Assembly (NCBI GenBank): GCA_902773245.1
Contig: CACYDY010000298.1
Location: forward strand, 1-5,753
DNA: 5,753 nucleotides
Reading direction: 5' to 3'
Origin: an uncultured Ruminococcus sp.
Lineage (GTDB): Bacteria; Bacillota; Clostridia; Oscillospirales; Acutalibacteraceae
Part shown: piece by piece, positions 1 to 4,133 of the stretch
How the letters are laid out: each line of letters starts with the position of its first letter
How positions within the stretch are numbered: the first letter of the stretch is position 1
Program-made: the position numbers and the translations under genes
Notes under the pieces: model-generated
What the model saw: only the letters and a program-made list of their open reading frames with translations
Told to the model about the DNA's origin: nothing
The model's database searches: none

Positions 1-75
1 ACGGAACAAAACGGAAAAGATCGACAAATTTCCCTCAGCGAAATCAAACAAACTATCGATCAAAATAAGACTTAA
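1..75 (+). CDS. C-terminal tail of an unidentified protein (partial, 5' end outside window)
   Basis: Frame 1 is open from the window edge to TAA at 73-75 and reads TEQNGKDRQISLSEIKQTID followed by QNKT. This resembles a polar, amphipathic C-terminal helix. The other two forward frames are also open for much of this stretch, so openness alone proves little. The choice rests on the helix-like composition and on the fact that the next gene to the right is convergent and ends at 240. No terminator with a good U-tract on the + strand follows; the hairpin at 200-223 could serve weakly in this direction. The family cannot be recognised from 24 residues. Confidence 0.35.
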   Translation, partial: TEQNGKDRQISLSEIKQTIDQNKT

Positions 76-94
76 AATAATACAATTTGGGTAA

Positions 95-144
95 GATAAA
101 AACAGGCAGCAGCGCAGCGAATTGCCGGTCGGAGAAAGAAAAGT
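95..144 (-). repeat. Palindromic dispersed repeat, copy A (inverted relative to copies B and C)
   Basis: Read on the - strand this contains GGCAATTCGCTGCGCTG followed by CTGCC and a T-run (GTTTTTAT). The core 105-128 matches the copy at 5299-5324 almost exactly, and the similarity continues into the flank (CTTTT.TT.CTC before the core). The core can form a short GGCA/TGCC-closed hairpin followed by U residues, so it is terminator-like on the - strand. It lies in the convergent intergenic space beyond the thiT terminator. I infer an intergenic REP-like or MITE-like repeat family of this genome. Confidence 0.6.
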
Positions 145-186
145 GCCGAATCTAAACGCTTTCGAGTATAAGTAAGAATAATATTA

Positions 187-223
187 CAAAACAAAAATAC
201 CCTCTCCCGTAAAAAGGAGAGGG
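187..223 (-). terminator. Intrinsic terminator of thiT
   Basis: An 8-bp perfect stem (CCCTCTCC at 200-207 with GGAGAGGG at 216-223, 8-nt loop) is followed on the - strand by TATTTTTGTTTTG. It starts 17 bp after the thiT stop codon. In the + direction the hairpin is followed only by CGATTGTTT, so it would end a + strand transcript weakly at best. Confidence 0.85.
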
Positions 224-239
224 CGATTGTTTAAAGAAA

Positions 240-986
240 TTACTCAAGATTGCTCTCAACGAGCTTATTGAACTGAGGCGCTTTGAAAAGCAGAACGGCA
301 ACGACCATAGTAATTATGAACTCGGGCAGCATATAAGCGCCGTTGTAGCAAATAGAATACAAAAGCGGACTGCTCCACTCTTCCGGCATCCAGATATCAA
401 AAATGATCGTACCCGAGATGATATGGAAAATGTATCTGAAAAGCAAAGCGATAAAAATACCGATACAAATTCCGACAGTACCTTTTTTACGGAACAAGCC
501 GGCAAACCCGAGAGAAGTATAAGCCAGAATGTAGTCAATAAGGATACAGCCGACAACGGCAGCAGGACTGAGTCCCCAACCGAAAACAGCGCCGAATGAC
601 AATCCGAATTGGACAATAGAATAAATGAAAGCGGAGCTAAGCCCCCAGCCCAAACCATATTCAATTGAGATCAGCGTAACGGGAAGCATTGAGCAAAGAG
701 TTATAGAACCGCCAAGCGGCATTTCAAAAACCTTTACCATACTTAGAGCAGCCCCCAAAGCAAGAAGCAGAGCAGTCAAAGCGAGTCGAATGGTGTTGAC
801 CTTTTCATTTTTCTTTTTGACCTTTGCTTTATAATTTTTAAAAACGCCCACGCAAGCAAAGGTAATGCCTGCCGCAACGAGGACGAGGCCAAGAATAAAA
901 AAGACCTGATTTTCAATGTGATCGCCCCATGCGCAGCTTGCCGAGCCAAAGATAGCAAGAATTGTACCGATGATTAAAAATGACAT
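240..986 (-). CDS. thiT: ThiT-type thiamine transporter S-component (ECF transporter) with extra N-terminal membrane hairpin
   Basis: This is an integral membrane substrate-binding (S) subunit. In the ECF family ThiT captures thiamine outside the cell and docks on a shared EcfT/EcfA energising module, which is not encoded here. The 248-residue product shows the ThiT pattern: LGGSITLCSMLP (91-102), ILIDYILAYTSLGFAGLF (148-165), RYIFHIISG (184-192) and a PEEW...YSICYNGAYMLPE block (201-222). D151-Y152, H188, Y210 and N215 sit where the family has thiamine-contacting residues (by motif comparison). Typical ThiT is near 180-200 residues; here about 60 residues precede the family region, with hydrophobic segments near 3-19 and 27-49 and a basic linker (KNYKAKVKKKNEK). 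I chose ATG at 986 because GAAAGGAAAG lies 6 nt upstream. The in-frame ATG at 1046 falls inside the regulatory terminator and lacks a ribosome binding site. The upstream TPP riboswitch independently supports the substrate. Confidence 0.93.
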   Translation of the reverse strand: MSFLIIGTILAIFGSASCAWGDHIENQVFFILGLVLVAAGITFACVGVFKNYKAKVKKKNEKVNTIRLALTALLLALGAALSMVKVFEMPLGGSITLCSMLPVTLISIEYGLGWGLSSAFIYSIVQFGLSFGAVFGWGLSPAAVVGCILIDYILAYTSLGFAGLFRKKGTVGICIGIFIALLFRYIFHIISGTIIFDIWMPEEWSSPLLYSICYNGAYMLPEFIITMVVAVLLFKAPQFNKLVESNLE

Positions 987-992
987 AAAACA

Positions 993-1002
993 CTTTCCTT
1001 TC
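993..1002 (-). promoter_or_regulatory. Ribosome binding site fixing the thiT start
   Basis: GAAAGGAAAG on the - strand lies 6 nt before the ATG at 986. It decides in favour of the shorter 248-residue product over an in-frame ATG at 1046 that lies within the terminator hairpin. Confidence 0.8.
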
Positions 1003-1018
1003 AAAAATACTAACAATA

Positions 1019-1054
1019 CAAAAAGAGGGGTACTGCCTGCGGACAATATCCCCT
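1019..1054 (-). terminator. Riboswitch-controlled intrinsic terminator in the thiT leader
   Basis: On the - strand AGGGG (1054-1050), one bulged A, then TATTGTC pairs through a CGCA loop with GGCAGTA and CCCCT (1030-1026). That is 12 base pairs including G-U pairs, followed directly by CTTTTTGT (1025-1018). It lies between the TPP aptamer and the thiT start codon. In this arrangement TPP binding would be expected to favour termination and lower thiT expression when thiamine is plentiful. I could not identify a convincing antiterminator pairing by eye. Confidence 0.85.
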
Positions 1055-1092
1055 AAAAAATCAAACAAATCGCAAAGAAACGCAAAAAATAT

Positions 1093-1176
1093 GACTTCCT
1101 ACGACGGCATTATCCGCATCAGGTAAAGGGTCGAAGTTGATAACTTCCTCTCAGCCTGCACACAAGCTCCCCTGTC
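1093..1176 (-). promoter_or_regulatory. TPP riboswitch (THI element)
   Basis: The - strand carries the conserved aptamer elements in order: GGGGAGC at the 5' side, GGCTGAGAGGAAG, ACCTGATGCGGATAATGCC, then GTCGTAGGAAGTC. The CUGAGA pyrimidine-sensing loop and the ACCUGAU...GGAUAAUGCC pyrophosphate-sensing arm are hallmark parts of the class. The P1 closing helix (GAC at 1176-1174 with GTC at 1095-1093) is short. The P3 arm AAGTTATCAACTT is a compact hairpin. The aptamer starts about 15 nt after the predicted transcription start and is followed by a terminator and thiT, so it regulates thiamine uptake by thiamine pyrophosphate. Confidence 0.97.
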
Positions 1177-1197
1177 TTTGTAATATTTAACAATGAC

Positions 1198-1226
1198 ATT
1201 TTAGCACATAAGAAGTGAAGTGTCAA
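1198..1226 (-). promoter_or_regulatory. Sigma-A promoter of the thiT transcript
   Basis: On the - strand TTGACA (1226-1221) and TAAAAT (1203-1198) are separated by 17 bp, with TG one base before the -10 (extended -10). Transcription would begin near 1191, about 15 nt before the TPP aptamer, giving a leader of about 205 nt. Confidence 0.85.
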
Positions 1227-1336
1227 GTCCTGTAAAAAATTAAGTTTTTTTGTAATAATTCTCGGATTTTGAAAAGTGGAGGATAAACGGTATCATCGCT
1301 ATTTGAGAACTAAAAAAAATCTATACTCACGAAAAG

Positions 1337-1365
1337 TTGACAACGACGAATAAAATTGATATAAT
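1337..1365 (+). promoter_or_regulatory. Perfect consensus sigma-A promoter of the structured RNA
   Basis: TTGACA (1337-1342), a 17-bp spacer and TATAAT (1360-1365) match the sigma-A consensus at every position. Transcription would start near 1372. The next features downstream are a 9-bp closing helix and an intrinsic terminator, with no ribosome binding site in between. A full-consensus promoter suggests high, rRNA-like or housekeeping-type expression. Confidence 0.9.
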
Positions 1366-1371
1366 ATCAGT

Positions 1372-1527
1372 AGAATAAAAATAGGTTGTTTGAGGTGGAA
1401 GATTTCGTGGCATCCACACGCCGATGGTACCGACAGGGCATGATCCCGAGAGATGCAGGAGAACGCCACGCCTGCCAAACAACCGTTTTATTGACCGCTT
1501 CGAGAGATCGGAGCGGTATTTTTTATG
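1372..1527 (+). ncRNA. Structured non-coding RNA with 5S rRNA-like 3' half
   Basis: A free-standing transcription unit: consensus promoter, structured body (1384-1484) and intrinsic terminator (1493-1520). GGTTGTTTG (1384-1392) pairs perfectly with CAAACAACC (1476-1484), closing the molecule end to end as helix I does in 5S rRNA. ATCCACACGCCGATGGTAC (1412-1430) resembles the 5S stretch CTCCAGCGCCGATGGTAC. It is followed by GGG/CCC (1436-1438/1445-1447) and GAGAG...AGG (1448-1459), comparable to helix IV and the loop E strand GAGAGTAGG. GTGGA (1395-1399) can pair with TCCAC (1413-1417) as a shortened helix II. The body is about 101 nt against about 117 for 5S, with the helix II-III arm mostly missing. 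A competing fold pairs CGTGGC (1406-1411) with GCCACG (1465-1470). That it is an RNA gene is well supported; 5S ancestry is inference. It could instead be an unrelated small RNA with a loop E-like motif. Confidence 0.72.
1493..1527 (+). terminator. Intrinsic terminator of the structured RNA
   Basis: ACCGCTTCGA (1493-1502) pairs with TCGGAGCGGT (about 1507-1516) across a GAGA loop, 10 bp with one G-U pair, followed by ATTTTTTAT. No upstream segment complementary to the left arm was seen, so there is no sign of an antiterminator. This favours a stand-alone RNA over a riboswitch for the gene downstream. Confidence 0.88.
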
Positions 1528-1570
1528 ATAGATTAAGTGTACTGGTCATTCTTTCATTGAATGTATGACG

Positions 1571-1576
1571 CAGGAG
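1571..1576 (+). promoter_or_regulatory. Possible ribosome binding site for a longer form of the small ORF
   Basis: CAGGAG lies 4 nt before an ATG at 1581 that is in frame with the small protein gene starting at 1716. With this start the product would be 129 residues. The spacing is short, and the extra 45 codons look less protein-like than the rest, so this start is the weaker of the two. Confidence 0.3.
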
Positions 1577-1715
1577 AAAAATGTACACACAAAACAAGGT
1601 GAGTGTGCTTATTTTCAACGGCTTTGCCTTTATCGTCATATCAGACATGAAACCGCCGCACTCAAAGCAGAATGTCGAAAACAGACAACGCATAATTATA
1701 TTAAGAGGTGATTTC

Positions 1716-1970
1716 ATGTCGAAAATTGGAAAGTGGAGCTCCAGAATATGGTCAACAGACGGAAAAGGCAGCGACATTTTGCTTAAAACTATTTGCTTTG
1801 ATGGTCTTGACGTTGTTAAGGTCATCGATCACGTCCCCGATTACGCTTTAACCGAGCAGCGAATTAAAAACACAAACAGAGCAAAGCAAGCTTTTGAAGA
1901 CATTGCAAAACAGTGTCCGGAAACCATTATCGCTTTACTCAAAGAGCAGAACAACGAAAAAAATAAATAA
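1716..1970 (+). CDS. Small protein of unknown function (84 aa)
   Basis: I do not recognise a family. ATG at 1716 is preceded by AAGAGGTGA (1703-1711) with 4 nt of spacing, a good clostridial ribosome binding site. The product begins MSKIGKWSSRIWSTDGKGSD, has a hydrophobic, probably beta-type stretch (ILLKTICFDGLDVVKVI, about 21-37), then a helical charged part (NRAKQAFEDIAKQ) and a lysine/asparagine-rich end. No signal peptide, membrane segment or metal motif is visible; one Cys lies near residue 27 and another near 66. Codon use resembles the neighbouring genes. No convincing promoter lies just upstream, so it may depend on readthrough of the structured RNA unit or on an unseen promoter in 1530-1700. 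An in-frame ATG at 1581 with its own CAGGAG would give 129 residues. I judge it probably real, function unknown. Confidence 0.55.
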   Translation: MSKIGKWSSRIWSTDGKGSDILLKTICFDGLDVVKVIDHVPDYALTEQRIKNTNRAKQAFEDIAKQCPETIIALLKEQNNEKNK

Positions 1971-1984
1971 AAGTCAAAAACAAA

Positions 1985-2019
1985 GGAAAATCACCCCGAC
2001 TCTTCATCGGGGTGATTCC
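1985..2019. terminator. 11-bp terminator-like hairpin, U-tract on the - strand side
   Basis: AATCACCCCGA (1989-1999) pairs with TCGGGGTGATT (2007-2017) across a 7-nt loop. On the + strand the hairpin is followed by CCTCGTGTGTG, which has no U-tract. On the - strand it is followed by TTCCTTTGTTTTTG, which is U-rich. It may stop + transcripts of the small gene inefficiently, or end an unannotated - strand transcript from the region to the right. Confidence 0.65.
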
Positions 2020-2089
2020 TCGTGTGTGTAGGAAGCATCAAATTATGACTACAAGTAATTATCATAAATGTAACATTCGGAGTAATAAA

Positions 2090-2137
2090 ATTTGAAAAGC
2101 AATTGATAATTAAACCGTAATCAATTGCTTTTCAAAT
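2090..2137. repeat. 18-bp perfect inverted repeat, 12-bp loop
   Basis: The left arm (2090-2107, A TTTGAAAAGCAATTGAT) and the right arm (2120-2137) are exact reverse complements. Neither strand has a U-tract directly after it, so it does not look like a simple terminator. It shares its last base with the next hairpin at 2137-2161. Confidence 0.85.
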
Positions 2138-2161
2138 GTACCGAAAAACACTTTCGGTACA
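2137..2161. repeat. 10-bp perfect inverted repeat, 5-bp loop
   Basis: TGTACCGAAA (2137-2146) pairs with TTTCGGTACA (2152-2161) around AACAC. It abuts the 18-bp inverted repeat on its left and is followed 5 bp later by another hairpin. Confidence 0.8.
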
Positions 2162-2166
2162 TCATA

Positions 2167-2183
2167 TAGAACAGTTTGTTCTA
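2167..2183. repeat. 7-bp perfect inverted repeat, 3-bp loop
   Basis: TAGAACA (2167-2173) pairs with TGTTCTA (2177-2183) around GTT. It is the third of a run of back-to-back hairpins. It could also be a protein-binding dyad, but no promoter is recognisable around it. Confidence 0.6.
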
Positions 2184-2441
2184 AAATAAGATCCTGAATC
2201 AAAATAAACTTCTCATTGGCTCATACCTCACGGAATAACGCTCGGGATCTTGCAGACAACCCATGGTACAAAAAATCTTCCGCACCGTCTGCAAAAATCA
2301 ATTATTAAGCGTCATGGACAAACATCGGACGAGTTTGAATAATGCGTAATGTACATAACAATCAATCCTTTCGCAGTGGAATTGATCTATATGAAAGCCG
2401 AACACCGAATCCACACCGCACAACTGCCACACATACCCTCA

Positions 2442-2465
2442 CAAAACACATTACAAAACACATTA
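2442..2465. repeat. 12-bp tandem duplication
   Basis: CAAAACACATTA occurs twice head to tail without mismatch, followed by C. It is probably a simple slippage product in non-coding DNA. Confidence 0.7.
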
Positions 2466-2642
2466 CGAAAAGGAAAACGGCATTCAATAAAGCTTCTTAA
2501 AGAATCAACTCTAAGATTTATCATTGTATACATTATACACTATGTTTTATAAAAAATCAAGAGATTTCTAAAAACTTTTGGTAAAATTTTCTGTAATAAT
2601 CTTGTGTATTTTACCCATAGAATTTTTTCAAAAAAGTAATAA

Positions 2643-2671
2643 TTGACAAAAGTTTGATAATTATTTATAGT
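2643..2671 (+). promoter_or_regulatory. Sigma-A promoter of rnz
   Basis: TTGACA (2643-2648), a 17-bp spacer and TATAGT (2666-2671), one mismatch from consensus. Transcription would start near 2678, about 26 nt before the rnz ATG. A 7-bp AT-only inverted repeat (2638-2644/2659-2665) overlaps it but is not strong enough to call an operator. Confidence 0.82.
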
Positions 2672-2703
2672 AATAGTATAACAAAACGATCGGAGGTAAT
2701 AAA

Positions 2704-3612
2704 ATGATAGACGTGTGCCTGCTTGGAACGGGCGGAACAATGCCGCTGCCCGAAAGAGCGTTAACATCACTGCTGATAAGATTCAACGGAAAGAACTTAC
2801 TCGTCGACTGCGGCGAGGGGACTCAGGTCATGATCAGAAAAAGCGGCTTCAGCCTTAACAAGATCGACGCAATACTCATAACACATTTTCATGCAGACCA
2901 TATTTCGGGGATAGTAGGACTTTTGCTTTCGATGGCGAAATGCGAGCGAACCGAGCAAATAGAAATTATCGGCGGAAAGGGCATCGAAAGTGTAGTCAGA
3001 TCACTTTGCGTGATAGCCGGAGATCTGCCTTTTGAGATAAAATACCGGGAAATAGAAAGCCCTCGTCAAAGCTTCAAAATAAACGATCTCAGAGTAGAAA
3101 CGCTTCTTTTGAATCACAGCGTCCCATGCTATGGCTATGCATTCCACCTGGACAGGATAGGAAAATTCATGCCGCAAAAGGCGGCGGAGCTTGGCATAGA
3201 CCCTCGCTTGTGGGGAAAGCTTCAAAGCGGACAAAGCGTTGAGTCAAACGGCATTGTCTGTACTCCCGACATGGTGCTCGGACAACCGAGAAACGGCTTG
3301 AAAATAACATACTGCACCGACACCCGACCGACACCGGAGCTTAACGATTTTGCGAAAGACTCCGACCTGTTCATCTGCGAGGGAATGTACGCCGAAGATG
3401 ACAAGCTTGAAAAAGCCGCCGTCAACAAACACATGATGTTTCGCGAAGCCGCCGAAGCGGCGAAAAACGCAAATGTAAAAAAGCTGTGGCTGACGCATTT
3501 CAGCCCCTCGATAAAAGACCCGGACGAATATGCCGAGTTTGCCCGTTCACTTTTTGAGAACACAACGATACCCCACGATTTAGAGCTTGAAACTCTGAAA
3601 TACACCGACTAA
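2704..3612 (+). CDS. rnz: Ribonuclease Z (tRNA 3' endonuclease)
   Basis: RNase Z is a cytoplasmic metallo-beta-lactamase-fold endonuclease. It cuts precursor tRNAs after the discriminator base, mainly those lacking an encoded CCA. The 302-residue length is normal for the bacterial family (about 305-310). The zinc ligands are visible: HFHADH at 61-66, H138 in LNHSVPCYGY, D206 in YCTDT, and H265 in LTHFSP, with the family H243 in NKHMMF. The N-terminal GTGGTMPLPERALTS and LVDCGEGTQ are also typical. The exosite segment near 155-180 reads KAAELGIDPRLWGKLQSG and lacks the GP-rich form of B. subtilis. ATG at 2704 follows GGAGG (2692-2696) by 7 nt. It has its own promoter, and no clear terminator separates it from the next gene, which also has its own promoter. 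Housekeeping function is expected. Confidence 0.97.
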   Translation: MIDVCLLGTGGTMPLPERALTSLLIRFNGKNLLVDCGEGTQVMIRKSGFSLNKIDAILITHFHADHISGIVGLLLSMAKCERTEQIEIIGGKGIESVVRSLCVIAGDLPFEIKYREIESPRQSFKINDLRVETLLLNHSVPCYGYAFHLDRIGKFMPQKAAELGIDPRLWGKLQSGQSVESNGIVCTPDMVLGQPRNGLKITYCTDTRPTPELNDFAKDSDLFICEGMYAEDDKLEKAAVNKHMMFREAAEAAKNANVKKLWLTHFSPSIKDPDEYAEFARSLFENTTIPHDLELETLKYTD

Positions 3613-3656
3613 AAGTTCCATATTTGTAATTTATAATAAAAATTAACATTTACTGA

Positions 3657-3686
3657 TTGAAAAATACACCTTTCGTATGTTATAAT
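3657..3686 (+). promoter_or_regulatory. Extended -10 promoter of the DtxR-family regulator
   Basis: TTGAAA (3657-3662), an 18-bp spacer and a perfect TATAAT (3681-3686) preceded by TG at 3678-3679. It lies 34 bp upstream of the ATG at 3721. I saw no canonical DtxR or MntR operator palindrome overlapping it. Confidence 0.82.
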
Positions 3687-3705
3687 AACTAAGAAGTTTT
3701 CTGAC

Positions 3706-3712
3706 AGGAGGG
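3706..3712 (+). promoter_or_regulatory. Ribosome binding site fixing the regulator start
   Basis: AGGAGGG ends 8 nt before the ATG at 3721. A TTG at 3715, two codons upstream in the same frame, lies too close to this site to be the start. Confidence 0.85.
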
Positions 3713-3720
3713 AATTGTAT

Positions 3721-4098
3721 ATGAAAATCAGAGAATCTGCCGAGGATTATCTTGAAACTATCTTAGTTCTAAAAAATAGAAACGGGCTTGTTCGATCGAT
3801 CGACATCGCAACCGAGCTTGGATATTCAAAGCCGAGCGTGAGCATTGCCATGAAGAATCTTCGTGAAAACGGATACATCGTGGTTGACAGCAAAGGGTTC
3901 ATCGAGCTTGCGGAACCCGGCCGTCAGATCGCAGAAAAGATTTACGAACGCCACACATTTTTGTCCTCGTGGTTCATGGAGCTTGGTATCGACCCAAAGA
4001 CTGCTGTTGAGGACGCCTGCCGAATGGAGCATATTATCAGCGCGGAAACTTTTGAAGCTATCAAAAAGCATGTCCAGCATGTCAAAGGCAAAAAATAA
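3721..4098 (+). CDS. Short DtxR/MntR-family metal-dependent transcriptional repressor
   Basis: This family represses metal uptake or homeostasis genes when loaded with Fe(II) or Mn(II). The 125-residue product has the N-terminal winged helix-turn-helix (about 3-65, RSIDIATELGYSKPSVSIAM) and the dimerisation/metal domain (about 66-118). It lacks the C-terminal SH3-like domain of the long DtxR/IdeR form, so it matches the MntR-type length class (B. subtilis MntR is 142). By motif alignment the metal ligands are D9 and E12 (SAEDYLET), H78 (YERHTFL), and C100, E103 and H104 (EDACRMEH). D9 is MntR-like, where DtxR has Met. C100 is DtxR-like, where MntR has Glu. The metal preference therefore cannot be read off directly. 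It lies 35 bp upstream of a membrane protein gene on the same strand with no terminator between, so the two are probably one operon. Regulator assignment is firm; target genes are unknown. Confidence 0.93.
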   Translation: MKIRESAEDYLETILVLKNRNGLVRSIDIATELGYSKPSVSIAMKNLRENGYIVVDSKGFIELAEPGRQIAEKIYERHTFLSSWFMELGIDPKTAVEDACRMEHIISAETFEAIKKHVQHVKGKK

Positions 4099-4133
4099 GT
4101 TTTTTCACAATTCATGCAATCGGAAGTGATATT

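Larger units (their letters stand above)
2018..2642. other. Gene-poor intergenic region with clustered inverted repeats
   Basis: No open frame here has a ribosome binding site together with convincing composition. It holds the inverted-repeat cluster (2090-2183) and two further, looser pairings: AAGATCC (2188-2194) with GGATCTT (2245-2251), and TTGCAGAC (2250-2257) with GTCTGCAA (2287-2294). It also holds a two-copy 12-bp tandem repeat (2442-2465) and an AT-rich part before the rnz promoter with an 8-bp inverted repeat GGTAAAAT/ATTTTACC (2580-2587/2608-2615). Confidence 0.6.

Noticed and set aside
1046..1046. Upstream ATG giving a 268-residue ThiT
   Set aside because: It lies inside the regulatory terminator hairpin and lacks a ribosome binding site; the ATG at 986 has one.
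1420..1450. T-box-like string ATGGTACCGAC followed by an intrinsic terminator
   Set aside because: The T-box antiterminator motif (GGGTGGTACCGCG type) is not intact, it does not overlap or pair with the terminator arm, and the 9-bp helix encloses it; no specifier stem is seen.
1386..1568. 60-codon + strand open frame across the structured RNA
   Set aside because: It starts inside the closing helix, has no ribosome binding site, and runs through the terminator; the RNA interpretation explains the sequence better.
1523..1825. 100-codon - strand open frame antisense to the small gene
   Set aside because: It overlaps the RNA terminator region and the small gene, has no clear ribosome binding site, and looks like a shadow; the CFECGG stretch in it is not a complete zinc motif.
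2167..2183. AGAACA GTT TGTTCT dyad as a LexA box
   Set aside because: The Firmicute LexA box has GAAC and GTTC separated by four bases and sits over promoters; here the spacing is five, no promoter is present, and it sits in a run of hairpins.
2110..2220. - strand 36-codon stop-to-stop frame with protein-like composition (KFILIQDLILEQ), preceded by another short frame
   Set aside because: It has no start codon or ribosome binding site, is interrupted by an in-frame TGA, and coincides with the inverted repeats; a degraded gene cannot be shown.
2342..2552. Short + strand open frames (ATG at 2342 and 2349) in the gene-poor region
   Set aside because: No ribosome binding site; the composition is dominated by ACA/CAC-rich, partly tandemly repeated DNA.
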